Positions 8,274 through 16,664 of a DNA stretch of 45,341 bases are shown here, in pieces. Made by a program: the position numbers and the translations under genes. The notes under the pieces were generated by a model. It worked only from the letters and a program-made list of their open reading frames with translations, was not told the DNA's origin and made no database searches. Positions within the stretch are counted from its first letter, which is position 1. Each line of letters starts with the position of its first letter. Origin of the DNA: Comamonadaceae bacterium (GTDB lineage Bacteria; Pseudomonadota; Gammaproteobacteria; Burkholderiales; Burkholderiaceae_C); the NCBI GenBank assembly GCA_947453645.1, contig CANGHG010000001.1, forward strand, positions 1 through 45,341, given 5' to 3'.

Positions 8274-9009
8274 ACGCCGCCAAGCCTTCCTTGGCGTCCT
8301 CGGTTTGCGCCACCAAGGCAATTTGGCCTTCGGTGAAGGCGATGGCTTGGTCGAAATCCATGGACTCGATGGCCCGCAAGGCGTATTGGCCACGGCGAAT
8401 GGCGCTGGGCGACTTGTTCACCAAACGCGCGATCAACCAATCGGTTTTGGCGTCCAGTTCGGCAGCCGGCACCACATGGTTGACCAAGCCTGCACGCAGC
8501 GCCTCCTCGGCGGTGAAGGGCTCGCCCGTGAGCGACCACTCTCGCACCAAGCGCGGTGCTACCTGTCGTTGAAGCAAACTCATGACCTGCATGGGGAACA
8601 CACCCACCTTGACTTCGGGCAGGCCGAACACCGCTTGGTCTGAGGCCACGGCCAAGTCGGTCATGCACAACAGGCCCATGCCCCCCGCCATGCACACGCC
8701 ATTGACCCGTGCGATGGACGGCAGCGTGGCCTGGTGCGCTTGGCGCAGCATGTCGGCATAAGGCACTTGGGGCTGGGCGTGGTCGAACACAAAACCTTTG
8801 TCGGGCTGCAAATCACCGCCCGCGCAAAACGCCTTGTCGCCAGCGCCGGTGAGCACGATGACGCGCACATCGGGGTGGGCATGGGCTTGGGCGTAGCCCT
8901 GGCGTATGCCTTGCACCACCTCGGCATTGATCGCATTGCGCTTATCGGCGCGGTTGATCGTGATCCAAAACGCCGCGCCCCGCACTTCCAGCAACACCGC
9001 ATCGCTCAT
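8236..9009 (-). CDS. atuE: Enoyl-CoA hydratase/isomerase family protein, probable isohexenylglutaconyl-CoA hydratase (AtuE-like)
   Basis: Crotonase-fold protein of 257 residues, ending the carboxylase operon. The oxyanion-hole segments are FCAGGD (about 61-66) and VNGVCMAGGMG (102-112). Of the two acid residues used by classical hydratases, the second is present (E132 in GLPEVKVG), but the first position is glycine (G112). In the atu pathway the enzyme after the carboxylase hydrates isohexenylglutaconyl-CoA; position after atuF supports this, while sequence alone only shows crotonase family. The start ATG overlaps the stop of atuF as ATGA (9006-9009). The 3' end overlaps convergent atuA by 38 bases. 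A generic enoyl-CoA hydratase is the alternative. Confidence 0.8.
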   Translation of the reverse strand: MSDAVLLEVRGAAFWITINRADKRNAINAEVVQGIRQGYAQAHAHPDVRVIVLTGAGDKAFCAGGDLQPDKGFVFDHAQPQVPYADMLRQAHQATLPSIARVNGVCMAGGMGLLCMTDLAVASDQAVFGLPEVKVGVFPMQVMSLLQRQVAPRLVREWSLTGEPFTAEEALRAGLVNHVVPAAELDAKTDWLIARLVNKSPSAIRRGQYALRAIESMDFDQAIAFTEGQIALVAQTEDAKEGLAAFNEKRPPVWTGR

Positions 9010-10988
9010 GACGCCACCTCTGTTGGGTCGATTTCAATTTCCAACACCACCCGACTGGCAGGCACTTGCTCGCCCACCGCCACACTCAGGGTTTTGACAC
9101 GCCCAGTGGCCGGTGCCAGGTGCAAATGCTCCATTTTCATGGCTTCGAGGGTGAGCAAGGTTTGGCCTTGTTGCACCTGATCGCCCACGGCCACCATGAC
9201 CGCCACCACCCGCCCATTCATGGACGCACGCACTTGACCGTCGCTGCTGCCTTGGTGTTGCCGCTGGCTGGCGGCACGGGTCAGGTCGGTGAAGCTCCAG
9301 GCCTGGCCCATGGCATGCAGCCACAGCTGGTCGCCGTCACGCACCCAAGTGGCTGAAGATTGCACACCGTTGCAGTCAAAGCGCGCTTGGGCGGCTTGCA
9401 AGTCCAACAAATTCAAGCTGAGTTGCTCGCCTGGTGCAAGCACTTGGTAATGCCGCTGGCCCAGGTGCTGCAAAGACAGGCTGTGCGTGTGCCCGCCCAA
9501 GCTCAGCCGCACAGAAATGGGTAATCGGTGCTGCCAGCGGCGCTGGTCGGCTTGCCAGTGCACGCCCTCGGCGGTTTCAAGCATCAGCACCGCCGCCAAG
9601 GCCAAGGCCTGTTGCTGCAAATCGGGTGAGGGAAGCAGCAAGTCGGCGCTGTGCTGGTCAATGAAGGCCGTGGTCGCCTCACCCGCCGCAAACACCGGGT
9701 GCGCCAAACACGCACTCAAAAAAGCCTGGTTGCTGGTGACGCCCAAGACCACCGTGTCTTGCAAGCCCTGGAACAACTGGCGTCTGGCCTGCTCGCGGCT
9801 CTCGCCGTGGCTGATGAACTTGGCCATCATGGCGTCGTAATAGGGCGGAATGTCTGCACCTGAGGCCAAGGCGTGTTCCACCCGCACATGCGCAGGCACC
9901 GCCCAATGCCGCAGGCGGCCGCTTTGCGGCATGAAGCCCTGCTCGGCATCCTCGGCACACAAGCGCACCTCGATGGCGTGGCCCTGGAACTGCACATCTG
10001 CTTGTTGCAAAGCCAACGGCTCGCCTGCTGCGATACGCAGTTGCAGCGCCACCAAATCCAAGCCGGTGATGGCCTCGGTGACCGGGTGCTCCACCTGCAA
10101 GCGGGTGTTCATTTCCATGAAGAAAAACTGGCCATGGGCGTCCAGCAAAAACTCCAAGGTGCCCGCACCCTCATAGCCCATGGCTTTCGCCGCCGAGAGG
10201 GCCACCGCGCCCATGCGCTCGCGCAAAGCCGGGTCCACGGCTGGCGAAGGCGCTTCCTCGATCAGCTTTTGATGGCGCCGCTGCACCGAGCAATCGCGCT
10301 CGCCCAAGTGAATCGCGTGGCCGTGCCTGTCAGCCAGGATTTGAATTTCTATGTGGCGCGGTTCCTTCACCGCTTTTTCCAAAATCACGGTGGCGTCGCC
10401 AAACGCGTTTTGCGCCTCCGACTGAGCGCTTTGCAGCAATTCGGCAAAAGCCTCGGCGCTGTGCACCAAGCGCATGCCACGCCCGCCACCGCCCGCTGTG
10501 GCTTTGATCATCACGGGGTAACCGATGGCATGGGCCGCGCGCTGCAAACCTGCGGCACTTTGGTCCTCGCCTTGGTAGCCCGGGATGCAGGGCACGCCTG
10601 CGTTCATCATGAGTTGCTTGGCGCCCGCCTTGTTTCCCATGTGCAAAATGGCTTGGGGCGACGGCCCGATGAAGACCAATCCCGCGTCCGCACAAGCTTG
10701 GGCGAACTGGGCGTTTTCGGCCAAAAAGCCATAGCCAGGGTGCACCGCATCGGCGCCGGTGCGACGGGCTGCGTCCAAGATGGCGGCGATGTTCAAGTAG
10801 GACTGCGCGGGCAAGGCCTCGCCGATGCACACCGCTTGATCGGCCTCGCGCACATGGCGCGACTGGGCGTCGGCTGTGGAGTACACCGCCACGGTGCGCA
10901 GTCCCAGCGCCTTGGCGCTGCGCATCACGCGCAGGGCAATTTCGCCTCGGTTGGCGATCAGCACTTTGTGAAAAGGGGTGGCTGTCAT
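9006..10988 (-). CDS. atuF: Biotin-carboxylase/biotin-carrier subunit of an acyl-CoA carboxylase, probably geranyl-CoA carboxylase alpha (AtuF)
   Basis: Alpha subunit of a two-component biotin-dependent carboxylase. The 660 residues contain an N-terminal biotin carboxylase domain (KVLIANRGEIALRVMR at about 8-23; the ATP-grasp glycine loop KATAGGGGRGMR; MEMNTRLQVEHPVTE), a linker/BT region, and a C-terminal biotinyl domain with EAMKME, the biotinylated lysine being K618. It carboxylates the gamma position of 3-methyl-branched enoyl-CoAs together with AtuC. Neighbours atuC and atuD upstream and an AtuA gene nearby favour geranyl-CoA over methylcrotonyl-CoA carboxylase; there is no HMG-CoA lyase gene, which a leucine (liu) cluster would normally have. 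Both ends overlap neighbours by four bases, implying translational coupling. Confidence 0.88.
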   Translation of the reverse strand: MTATPFHKVLIANRGEIALRVMRSAKALGLRTVAVYSTADAQSRHVREADQAVCIGEALPAQSYLNIAAILDAARRTGADAVHPGYGFLAENAQFAQACADAGLVFIGPSPQAILHMGNKAGAKQLMMNAGVPCIPGYQGEDQSAAGLQRAAHAIGYPVMIKATAGGGGRGMRLVHSAEAFAELLQSAQSEAQNAFGDATVILEKAVKEPRHIEIQILADRHGHAIHLGERDCSVQRRHQKLIEEAPSPAVDPALRERMGAVALSAAKAMGYEGAGTLEFLLDAHGQFFFMEMNTRLQVEHPVTEAITGLDLVALQLRIAAGEPLALQQADVQFQGHAIEVRLCAEDAEQGFMPQSGRLRHWAVPAHVRVEHALASGADIPPYYDAMMAKFISHGESREQARRQLFQGLQDTVVLGVTSNQAFLSACLAHPVFAAGEATTAFIDQHSADLLLPSPDLQQQALALAAVLMLETAEGVHWQADQRRWQHRLPISVRLSLGGHTHSLSLQHLGQRHYQVLAPGEQLSLNLLDLQAAQARFDCNGVQSSATWVRDGDQLWLHAMGQAWSFTDLTRAASQRQHQGSSDGQVRASMNGRVVAVMVAVGDQVQQGQTLLTLEAMKMEHLHLAPATGRVKTLSVAVGEQVPASRVVLEIEIDPTEVAS

Positions 10989-12133
10989 CGCGGCAAGATC
11001 CCCATGCTTTTGCTCAAAATTTGCAGCATCACCTCGTCCGCACCGCCACCAATCGAGGTGAGCCGCCCGTCTCGGTAAATGCGGGAGATGGGGCTTTCAT
11101 CGACAAAGCCCATGCCGCCCCAAAACTGCAAACAGCCATCGGCAATGGTGCGCATCAAACGCCCCGCTTTGAGCTTGGCCACGGTGGCCAAATAGGTGGC
11201 GTCGCCGCCGTCCACGATCTGCTCGATGGCCTGCCAACAAACCGCCCGCAAACATTCCAGCTCGGCTTGGTATTCGGCGAGTTTGTAATGCACGCTTTGG
11301 TTGTCCAGAATCGATCGGCCAAAGGCCTGACGCTCCCGGGTGTAGGCGATGGTGGTGTCAATGGCCCGCTGCGCCATGCCCACGTTGTTCATGGCTCCCC
11401 ACAGGCGCTCAATTTGAAACTGCTCCATTTGGTAGATGAAGCCCATGCCCTCCTCGCCCACGAGGTAACGCTGTGGCACCCGCACGTTGTCGAAATGCAG
11501 TTGCGCCGTGTCCGAGGCATGCATGCCCATTTTTTTCAAAGGCTTGGACGCTGTGACGCCTGGCGTGTTCATGGGCACGATGATGAGCGACTTGTTGCGG
11601 TGCGGTGCGCCCTCGGAGGTGTTGGCCAGCAGGCAGCAAAAATCGGCTTGGGTGCCGTTGGTGGTCCACATCTTGCCGCCGTTGATCACGTAGTCGGCGC
11701 CGTCTTTTCGGGCGCTGGTTTTGATGGACGCCACGTCCGAGCCGCTGCCCACCTCGGACACGCCCAAACACGCCACCATGTCGCCTTGGATGGCGGGCGT
11801 TAAAAACTCGGCCCGCAACTCGGCACTGCCATGCTCAGCCAGGGCGGGCGTGGCCATGTCGGTTTGCACCCCAATGGCCATGGGCACGCCGCCGCAATGC
11901 ACATGACCCAGCGCCTCGGCCAGCACCGCGCCAAAGGAGTAGTCCAGCGCGAGGCCGCCGTTGTCCACGGGCTTGCACAAACCCAGCCAGCCCATGTTGC
12001 CCATTTGCTTGAACACCTGGTGCGCCGGGAAGATGCCCGCCGCCTCCCAATCGTCCACATGGGGGTTGATCTGTTCGTCAATCCAACGCTTGACCGAGCG
12101 TTGGAGTTCATGGTGTTCGTGGCTGAGTTTCAT
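10985..12133 (-). CDS. atuD: Acyl-CoA dehydrogenase, probable citronellyl-CoA dehydrogenase (AtuD)
   Basis: FAD-dependent acyl-CoA dehydrogenase of 382 residues that would introduce the alpha-beta double bond before carboxylation. Family segments: CLGVSEVGSGSDVASI (flavin/substrate loop), MWTTNGTQADF, HASDTAQLHFDNVRVP, the flavin-binding LQFWGGMGFVDESPISRIYRDGRL, and IGGGADEV where medium-chain enzymes have the catalytic YEG glutamate. Its lack there resembles the isovaleryl/long-chain group, which uses a glutamate elsewhere in the chain. The frame is open to 12190, but that would run into atuC; ATG at 12133 gives MKLSHEHHEL and overlaps the atuC stop as ATGA (12130-12133). The place between atuC and atuF supports the citronellyl/geranyl-chain role. 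Confidence 0.86.
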   Translation of the reverse strand: MKLSHEHHELQRSVKRWIDEQINPHVDDWEAAGIFPAHQVFKQMGNMGWLGLCKPVDNGGLALDYSFGAVLAEALGHVHCGGVPMAIGVQTDMATPALAEHGSAELRAEFLTPAIQGDMVACLGVSEVGSGSDVASIKTSARKDGADYVINGGKMWTTNGTQADFCCLLANTSEGAPHRNKSLIIVPMNTPGVTASKPLKKMGMHASDTAQLHFDNVRVPQRYLVGEEGMGFIYQMEQFQIERLWGAMNNVGMAQRAIDTTIAYTRERQAFGRSILDNQSVHYKLAEYQAELECLRAVCWQAIEQIVDGGDATYLATVAKLKAGRLMRTIADGCLQFWGGMGFVDESPISRIYRDGRLTSIGGGADEVMLQILSKSMGILPR

Positions 12134-13746
12134 GGGCGGGCGACTGAAAATTGCATGGGCTGAGGTTGGCGTGCATCTGCTTGGCGGCACACCGCCAACA
12201 CCAAGGCCAGCACGCTGCGGGTGTCACGCGGGTCGATCACACCATCGTCCAACACATGGGCGCTGGTGGTGAAGACGCTCATTTGGCTGTCAAAGCGCTC
12301 GATGATGCGCTGCTGCAAATCGTCCAAGGCCGCTTGGTCCACCGCCCCTTTGCGCTTCATGGCGGCCTCGGTGACGATGGCCATGGTCTTGGCGGCTTGC
12401 TCGCCGCCCATGACCGCGGTTTTGGCATTGGGCCAGCTGAAACAAAACCTCGGCTGAAAGCCGCGCCCGCACATGCCGTAGTTGCCCGCGCCAAAGGACG
12501 CGCCGCAGTAGATGGTGATTTGCGGCACGGTGGCATTGGTCACGGCCTGAATCATCTTGGAGCCGTGTTTGATGATGCCGCCCTCCTCGAAGGCCTTGCC
12601 CACCATGAAGCCGGTGGTGTTGTTCAAGTACACAATGGGCGTGCGGCTTTGGCAACAAGCTTGGATGAAATGCGCCGCTTTGCTGGCCCCCGCCACGTCA
12701 ATCGGGCCGTTGTTGGTGACGATGCCCAGTGGCCAGCCTTCCAGCTTGATATGGCCACACACCGTGGCGCTGCCGTAGTTGGCTCCGAATTCCAGGAAGT
12801 CGGAATCGTCGGCGAGACGAGCGATGACCTCTTTCATGTCCACTGGGCGTTTGTGGTCCATGGGCATGATGCCCAGCAGGTCCTCGGCGTCATGGCGCGG
12901 CGCTTTGTAGGCGCGTGGCGTGTCTTGGGCCACGCGGTCCCAGTCGATATGGGCCATGATCTCTCGGGCCATGCGGATGGCGTCGCGGTCGTCCTCGGCC
13001 AGGTAGTCCCCCAGGCCTGAGATGCTGGTGTGCATGACCGCGCCGCCCAACTCTTCCTCGGTGGCCACCTCGCCCGTGGCGGCCATCAGCAAGGGCGGCC
13101 CTGCCAAAAAAGCCCGCGAGCGGTCGCGCACCATGATGATGTAGTCGGACAAACCCGTTTGGTAAGCACCGCCCGCGGTGGACGAGCCATGCGTGACCGT
13201 GACCACCGGCAAGCCAGCGGCCGACATGCGGGCGATGTTGCGAAACAAACTGCCGCCGCGCACAAAGTCTTCCACCCGGTAGGTCATGAGGTTGGCCCCC
13301 GCGCTTTCCACCAACTGGATGAAAGGCAGCTTGTTCTCCAAGGCCAGTTCTTGGATGCGCAACTGCTTGTCCAAGCCCATGGGTTGCAGCGCACCCGCGT
13401 CAATGCCCGAGTCGGAGACATTCACCATGCAACGCACACCGCTGACCACGCCAATGCCCGCCACCACACCGCCACCAGGCACGCTTTTGGCCAGGTCTTT
13501 TTGGTCCAAGCCCAAACCCGCCAAGGTGGACAACTCCAAAAACGATGTGCCAGGGTCCAGCAGCAGTGCCAGTCGTTCTCGCGGCAAGAGCTGTTGGCGT
13601 TTGGCAAACCGCTCGCCTGAAGCCGCTGACTTGAGCACCGTGCGTTGCTCGTACTCGCGCACTTGGGCCAGCAGTTTCAACATGCCGTCACGGTTGGCCT
13701 GGAATGCATCGCTGCCTGGAAAAACTTGGGGTTCGAGATGGGCCAT
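12130..13746 (-). CDS. atuC: Carboxyltransferase subunit of an acyl-CoA carboxylase, probably geranyl-CoA carboxylase beta (AtuC)
   Basis: Beta (carboxyltransferase) subunit, 538 residues from ATG at 13746 (MAHLEPQVFPGSDAF). Two crotonase-like halves are visible. The N half has GVVAGIGVVSG, PFIQLVESAGANL and HGSSTAGGAYQTGLSDY; the C half has VTNNGPIDVAGASKAAHFIQ, NNTTGFMVGKAFEEGGIIKHG and CGASFGAGNYGMCGR. The STAGGAYQTGLSDY version, rather than CTAGGAYVPAMSDE of methylcrotonyl-CoA carboxylases as I remember them, points to the geranyl-CoA type; a structural alignment would settle it. An open upstream extension to 14004 overlaps the DUF2156 gene and is rejected. It is followed by atuD (ATGA overlap) and preceded by the DUF2156 gene with 26 bases between them. 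Confidence 0.88.
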   Translation of the reverse strand: MAHLEPQVFPGSDAFQANRDGMLKLLAQVREYEQRTVLKSAASGERFAKRQQLLPRERLALLLDPGTSFLELSTLAGLGLDQKDLAKSVPGGGVVAGIGVVSGVRCMVNVSDSGIDAGALQPMGLDKQLRIQELALENKLPFIQLVESAGANLMTYRVEDFVRGGSLFRNIARMSAAGLPVVTVTHGSSTAGGAYQTGLSDYIIMVRDRSRAFLAGPPLLMAATGEVATEEELGGAVMHTSISGLGDYLAEDDRDAIRMAREIMAHIDWDRVAQDTPRAYKAPRHDAEDLLGIMPMDHKRPVDMKEVIARLADDSDFLEFGANYGSATVCGHIKLEGWPLGIVTNNGPIDVAGASKAAHFIQACCQSRTPIVYLNNTTGFMVGKAFEEGGIIKHGSKMIQAVTNATVPQITIYCGASFGAGNYGMCGRGFQPRFCFSWPNAKTAVMGGEQAAKTMAIVTEAAMKRKGAVDQAALDDLQQRIIERFDSQMSVFTTSAHVLDDGVIDPRDTRSVLALVLAVCRQADARQPQPMQFSVARP

Positions 13747-13772
13747 GGTGCTTGAATGATGAAAGTGCGAGC

Positions 13773-14678
13773 TTAAACGGCTGCGGGCGAAGTGTCTTGC
13801 GCCTCTTGGCTGAACCGCAAACGGTATTTCGAGAGCAAATGCGTGGGTTGGTAAGACAACTTGGTTTGCCGCAAATTGGCCAATCCCAAGTCTTGCTCGA
13901 AATTGAGCCAATTCAGGCTGGGCGTGGCTTGGCAGACATGCTGGAACATGTATTGGTAAATGCCCGTCAAATGGTCCATGCCTTTGGCAAAGCGCATCAC
14001 CCAAACATCGGGGGCCAGGCTTTCCGCCAGCACAAAGCCCGCAGGCTCGCCATCAGCCGTGAAGAAAAAACCCTGCAAACCCAGCTGGTCTGCCATGCGC
14101 AGCGCCTCCAAGCAGGGTCGCTCGTCGGCCTCGCCTGCGGCCTTGCCTTTGGCCCGCATCCAATTGGCCAACACGGCATCTGCCCCCTCGATGCAAGCCG
14201 CGCTGTAGGGCTGCACGGTCAGCTCATGGGCAGACAACAGTTGTCGCACCAAGTTGCGTTTTTTCTGCAACACGCTGCCTTGGTAATGCCTGAACTGATC
14301 GGCGCTGTAGACATAGTCCGCATCATCTCGATTGGCATGCCCATCAAACTGTTCGGGCTTCAAATCAGCCACTTGCGCTTGGGCCAAAGGGAACAACACC
14401 GCCTCGGGCAGGGCCAAGTTGGTTCGCAAGGCTTGCAACATCGGCAGTGACACATGGCGCACATCGAAAAGTGGCAGCAAGTAGGCCTCGCCGTCATAGC
14501 TCACACCGACCAAGCAAGGATAGGCACCTGGGGCATAGCGGTATTGGTGCGCATCCCTGAACAAATAAAAATTGGCGAAGCTGTAATCCGACAACGCCTG
14601 TGCGCCCTCACCCCGCTTGAATGACCCCAAGGCCTGTTCAATCTCGGCTTGGTGCTTCAAGGACAACGGTTCCATCAT
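13773..14678 (-). CDS. DUF2156 (phosphatidylglycerol lysyltransferase C-terminal-like) protein
   Basis: Protein of 301 residues resembling the DUF2156 family, whose fold consists of paired GNAT-like acyltransferase domains. Supporting segments are LSDYSFANFYLFRD near the N-terminus, the basic KKRNLVRQL stretch, GLQGFFFTADGEPAGFVLAES in the second half, and LNWLNFEQDLGLANLRQTKLSYQP near the end. No membrane helices are seen, so this is the stand-alone soluble form, not a full MprF-like lysyltransferase. It lies 9 bases after the TIGR03084 gene and 26 before atuC, on the same strand, so it is probably transcribed with the atu-like genes. The acyl donor and acceptor are unknown. Confidence 0.75.
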   Translation of the reverse strand: MMEPLSLKHQAEIEQALGSFKRGEGAQALSDYSFANFYLFRDAHQYRYAPGAYPCLVGVSYDGEAYLLPLFDVRHVSLPMLQALRTNLALPEAVLFPLAQAQVADLKPEQFDGHANRDDADYVYSADQFRHYQGSVLQKKRNLVRQLLSAHELTVQPYSAACIEGADAVLANWMRAKGKAAGEADERPCLEALRMADQLGLQGFFFTADGEPAGFVLAESLAPDVWVMRFAKGMDHLTGIYQYMFQHVCQATPSLNWLNFEQDLGLANLRQTKLSYQPTHLLSKYRLRFSQEAQDTSPAAV

Positions 14679-14687
14679 GAGGACGAC

Positions 14688-15479
14688 TCAGACCCGCACA
14701 CCCGCCATGGGACCGTCTGCAGGGGGTCCGGCAAAGCACTGGGCAATCAACAGCCAGTCTTGCACACCCTCGCCTTGGTAGCGCAACGCCGTGTCGTTCA
14801 AGTGCCTGCGCTGGGTGACCAGCAAGGCAAAGTCTTGAGCACTGCCTTGCACCACATGCGTCTGTGACTCGGGGTTCCAGGTCCAGGTGTTGCCATCAGG
14901 TGCGGTCAACACCACATGGGGCAGCACCTCGGGCACAGGCCGTTGACGGTTGACAAAGGTCCACTTGAAGGTGGTCACCCCCAGATGGGCAATGTGTTTC
15001 AAACGCGAACTGGCAGGTCGAGGCCGTTTCATCAAATCCCAAATGTCTTGGCCGTGCGCCCATGTTTCCATCAAGCGCGCTGAAGCGAATGAGCGCGCAC
15101 TCATGGGCGGCCCGTACCACGGCAGGCGGTCTTTCACATCCAGCGTCGACAGCGCTGTCACCAAAGCCTGGTGCAATTCCCGCCAATGGCTCAACAGCGC
15201 GGTGCCATCCAGGTGGGCAAAACGCTCGCGGGCGATGGCGCTGATCTGCTCACCCGCATACAGACGCTTGGCAAGCGGCAGTGCGGCTTGGTTGAAGGCA
15301 TCAGCTTGGGTGGCGGCTTGCAAACCCGTTTCGTCAAAGTAGCAAAGGTGGGCGATTTCATCCCAAGGCGTCCAGTTGTGAAACTGGGTGCGCTGTTGCC
15401 ATTGGTCAGCTGTGAGCTCTTCGCACAAAGCAGCCAGTGATTGGTATTCGGCCAACAGGTCTTGGCAAATGCTGTGCAT
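14688..15479 (-). CDS. TIGR03084-type DinB-fold metal-binding protein
   Basis: Protein of 263 residues with an N-terminal DinB/maleylpyruvate-isomerase-like four-helix domain. The probable metal triad is His44 (DEIAHL), Glu138 and His142 (METWAHGQDIW), which matches the spacing of the mycothiol-dependent maleylpyruvate isomerase family. A C-terminal beta-rich extension follows (HIAHLGVTTFKWTF, then VVLTAPDGNTWTWNP), as in TIGR03084. As I recall, this family was defined in actinobacteria and often sits near AtuA/DUF1446 and acyl-CoA genes; here it lies between an acyl-CoA dehydrogenase and the atuC operon. AAGGAG six bases before the ATG is strong and lies within the end of the preceding gene. 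No function has been assigned, and the mycothiol role is unlikely in a proteobacterium. Confidence 0.75.
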   Translation of the reverse strand: MHSICQDLLAEYQSLAALCEELTADQWQQRTQFHNWTPWDEIAHLCYFDETGLQAATQADAFNQAALPLAKRLYAGEQISAIARERFAHLDGTALLSHWRELHQALVTALSTLDVKDRLPWYGPPMSARSFASARLMETWAHGQDIWDLMKRPRPASSRLKHIAHLGVTTFKWTFVNRQRPVPEVLPHVVLTAPDGNTWTWNPESQTHVVQGSAQDFALLVTQRRHLNDTALRYQGEGVQDWLLIAQCFAGPPADGPMAGVRV

Positions 15480-15480
15480 C

Positions 15481-16656
15481 TCACACTCCTTGCTGACGGG
15501 CAGCCAAGTCTTTCAGTATTTCTTCAGAACCGCCGCCAATCATCATCACCTTGACCTCACGGTAAATGCGTTCGCTGCGGGTGCCACGCATATAGCCCAT
15601 GCCGCCCAAAATTTGCAGCGCTTGATCGGCGCAAAACTGCAGCGCTTGCGTGGCCAAGACCTTGGCCATGGCAATGCGCGCCACCAAGGCAGAGGGGTCG
15701 CCCAGTTGGTGTTGAATGCGGTAGGCGAGTTCGTGCACATGGCTACGTGCTGCGTCAATGCGCAGTTGCATGTCCATGAGTTTGTGGCGCACCACCTGCC
15801 GCTCGGACAAGGGCAGGCCAAAGGTGCTGCGTTGTCTGGCCCAGTCCAGCGCCTCTTGCAAACACACTTGCGCATGGCCATAAGCTACAGCGGCCATGAA
15901 CAAACGCTCGGCGTTGAAATTACTCATGATGGTTTTAAAGCCATGGTGCTCCTCGCCCACCAAATTGGCCACAGGCACTCGGCAGTTGTCAAACCGCAGG
16001 TGCGCCGTGTCCGAGCACCACCAACCCATTTTTTTCAAGGCGGTGCGGGTCAGGCCCGGTGTGTCGCCGTCGATCACCAAGACCGAAATGCCTTTGGACC
16101 CTTTGGACTGCGGGTCGGTGCGCACCGCCGTGGTGATGAAATGGGCCCGCATGCCTGAGGTGATGAAGGTCTTTTCGCCATTCACGATGTAATGGTCGCC
16201 ATCGCGCACCGCCGTGGTTTTCAAAGCGGCCACGTCCGACCCCCCTGTGGGTTCGGTGACCGCGAGTGCGGGAATCTTGTCACCACGCAACACCGGGGGA
16301 ATGACCCGCTGTTTGAGCGCTTCAGAGCCGGCCATCAACAAGGGCGGCAAGGCGATGGTGTGCGAGTTGAGCGCGGCTTGCATGCCGCCACTGCCGCAAC
16401 GCGCGTATTCCTCGGCCAAGATGATGTTGTAGAACACATCGGCAGGTGTGCCGCCATAGGCCTCGGGGTAACCCAAGCCAGTCACGCCCAAGTCGGCCAC
16501 TTGTTTGTAGAGCGACAAGGGGAAGGTTTCGGCCTCGTCCCATGCGTTCACATGAGGGGTGATGTCACGTGCAATGAACTGGCGCAGCGTGTCTCGGAAC
16601 TGTTCGTGTTCTGGCGTGAAGTAATGCGCGAGAGGTGGGAGATTGAAGAAGTCCAT
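15481..16656 (-). CDS. Acyl-CoA dehydrogenase
   Basis: FAD-dependent acyl-CoA dehydrogenase of 391 residues. Segments in order: LGVTGLGYPEAYGG, LAVTEPTGGSDVAALKT, EKTFITSGMRAHFI, WWCSDTAHLRFDNCRVP, FNAERLFMAAVAYGHAQ, and the C-terminal ADQALQILGGMGYMRGTRSERIYREV followed by IGGGSEEIL. As in AtuD, the YEG glutamate position is replaced (IGGGSEE), consistent with the branched-chain/long-chain group. The stop codon is one base before the start of the TIGR03084 gene, and the lipocalin stop lies eight bases upstream of this start, so it is embedded in the run. It could be a second dehydrogenase for later rounds of acyclic terpenoid breakdown; the substrate is not readable from sequence. Confidence 0.9.
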   Translation of the reverse strand: MDFFNLPPLAHYFTPEHEQFRDTLRQFIARDITPHVNAWDEAETFPLSLYKQVADLGVTGLGYPEAYGGTPADVFYNIILAEEYARCGSGGMQAALNSHTIALPPLLMAGSEALKQRVIPPVLRGDKIPALAVTEPTGGSDVAALKTTAVRDGDHYIVNGEKTFITSGMRAHFITTAVRTDPQSKGSKGISVLVIDGDTPGLTRTALKKMGWWCSDTAHLRFDNCRVPVANLVGEEHHGFKTIMSNFNAERLFMAAVAYGHAQVCLQEALDWARQRSTFGLPLSERQVVRHKLMDMQLRIDAARSHVHELAYRIQHQLGDPSALVARIAMAKVLATQALQFCADQALQILGGMGYMRGTRSERIYREVKVMMIGGGSEEILKDLAARQQGV

Positions 16657-16664
16657 GGGACATC

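Noticed and set aside
9873-11078. Plus-strand open frame of 401 codons opposite atuF
   Set aside because: Antisense shadow of the biotin carboxylase domain with no recognisable protein features.
9006-13746. Methylcrotonyl-CoA carboxylase (leucine, liu) identity for the carboxylase
   Set aside because: No HMG-CoA lyase or isovaleryl-CoA dehydrogenase/liuR arrangement; AtuA neighbour and the STAGGAYQTG version of the motif favour the geranyl type. Kept as the main alternative.
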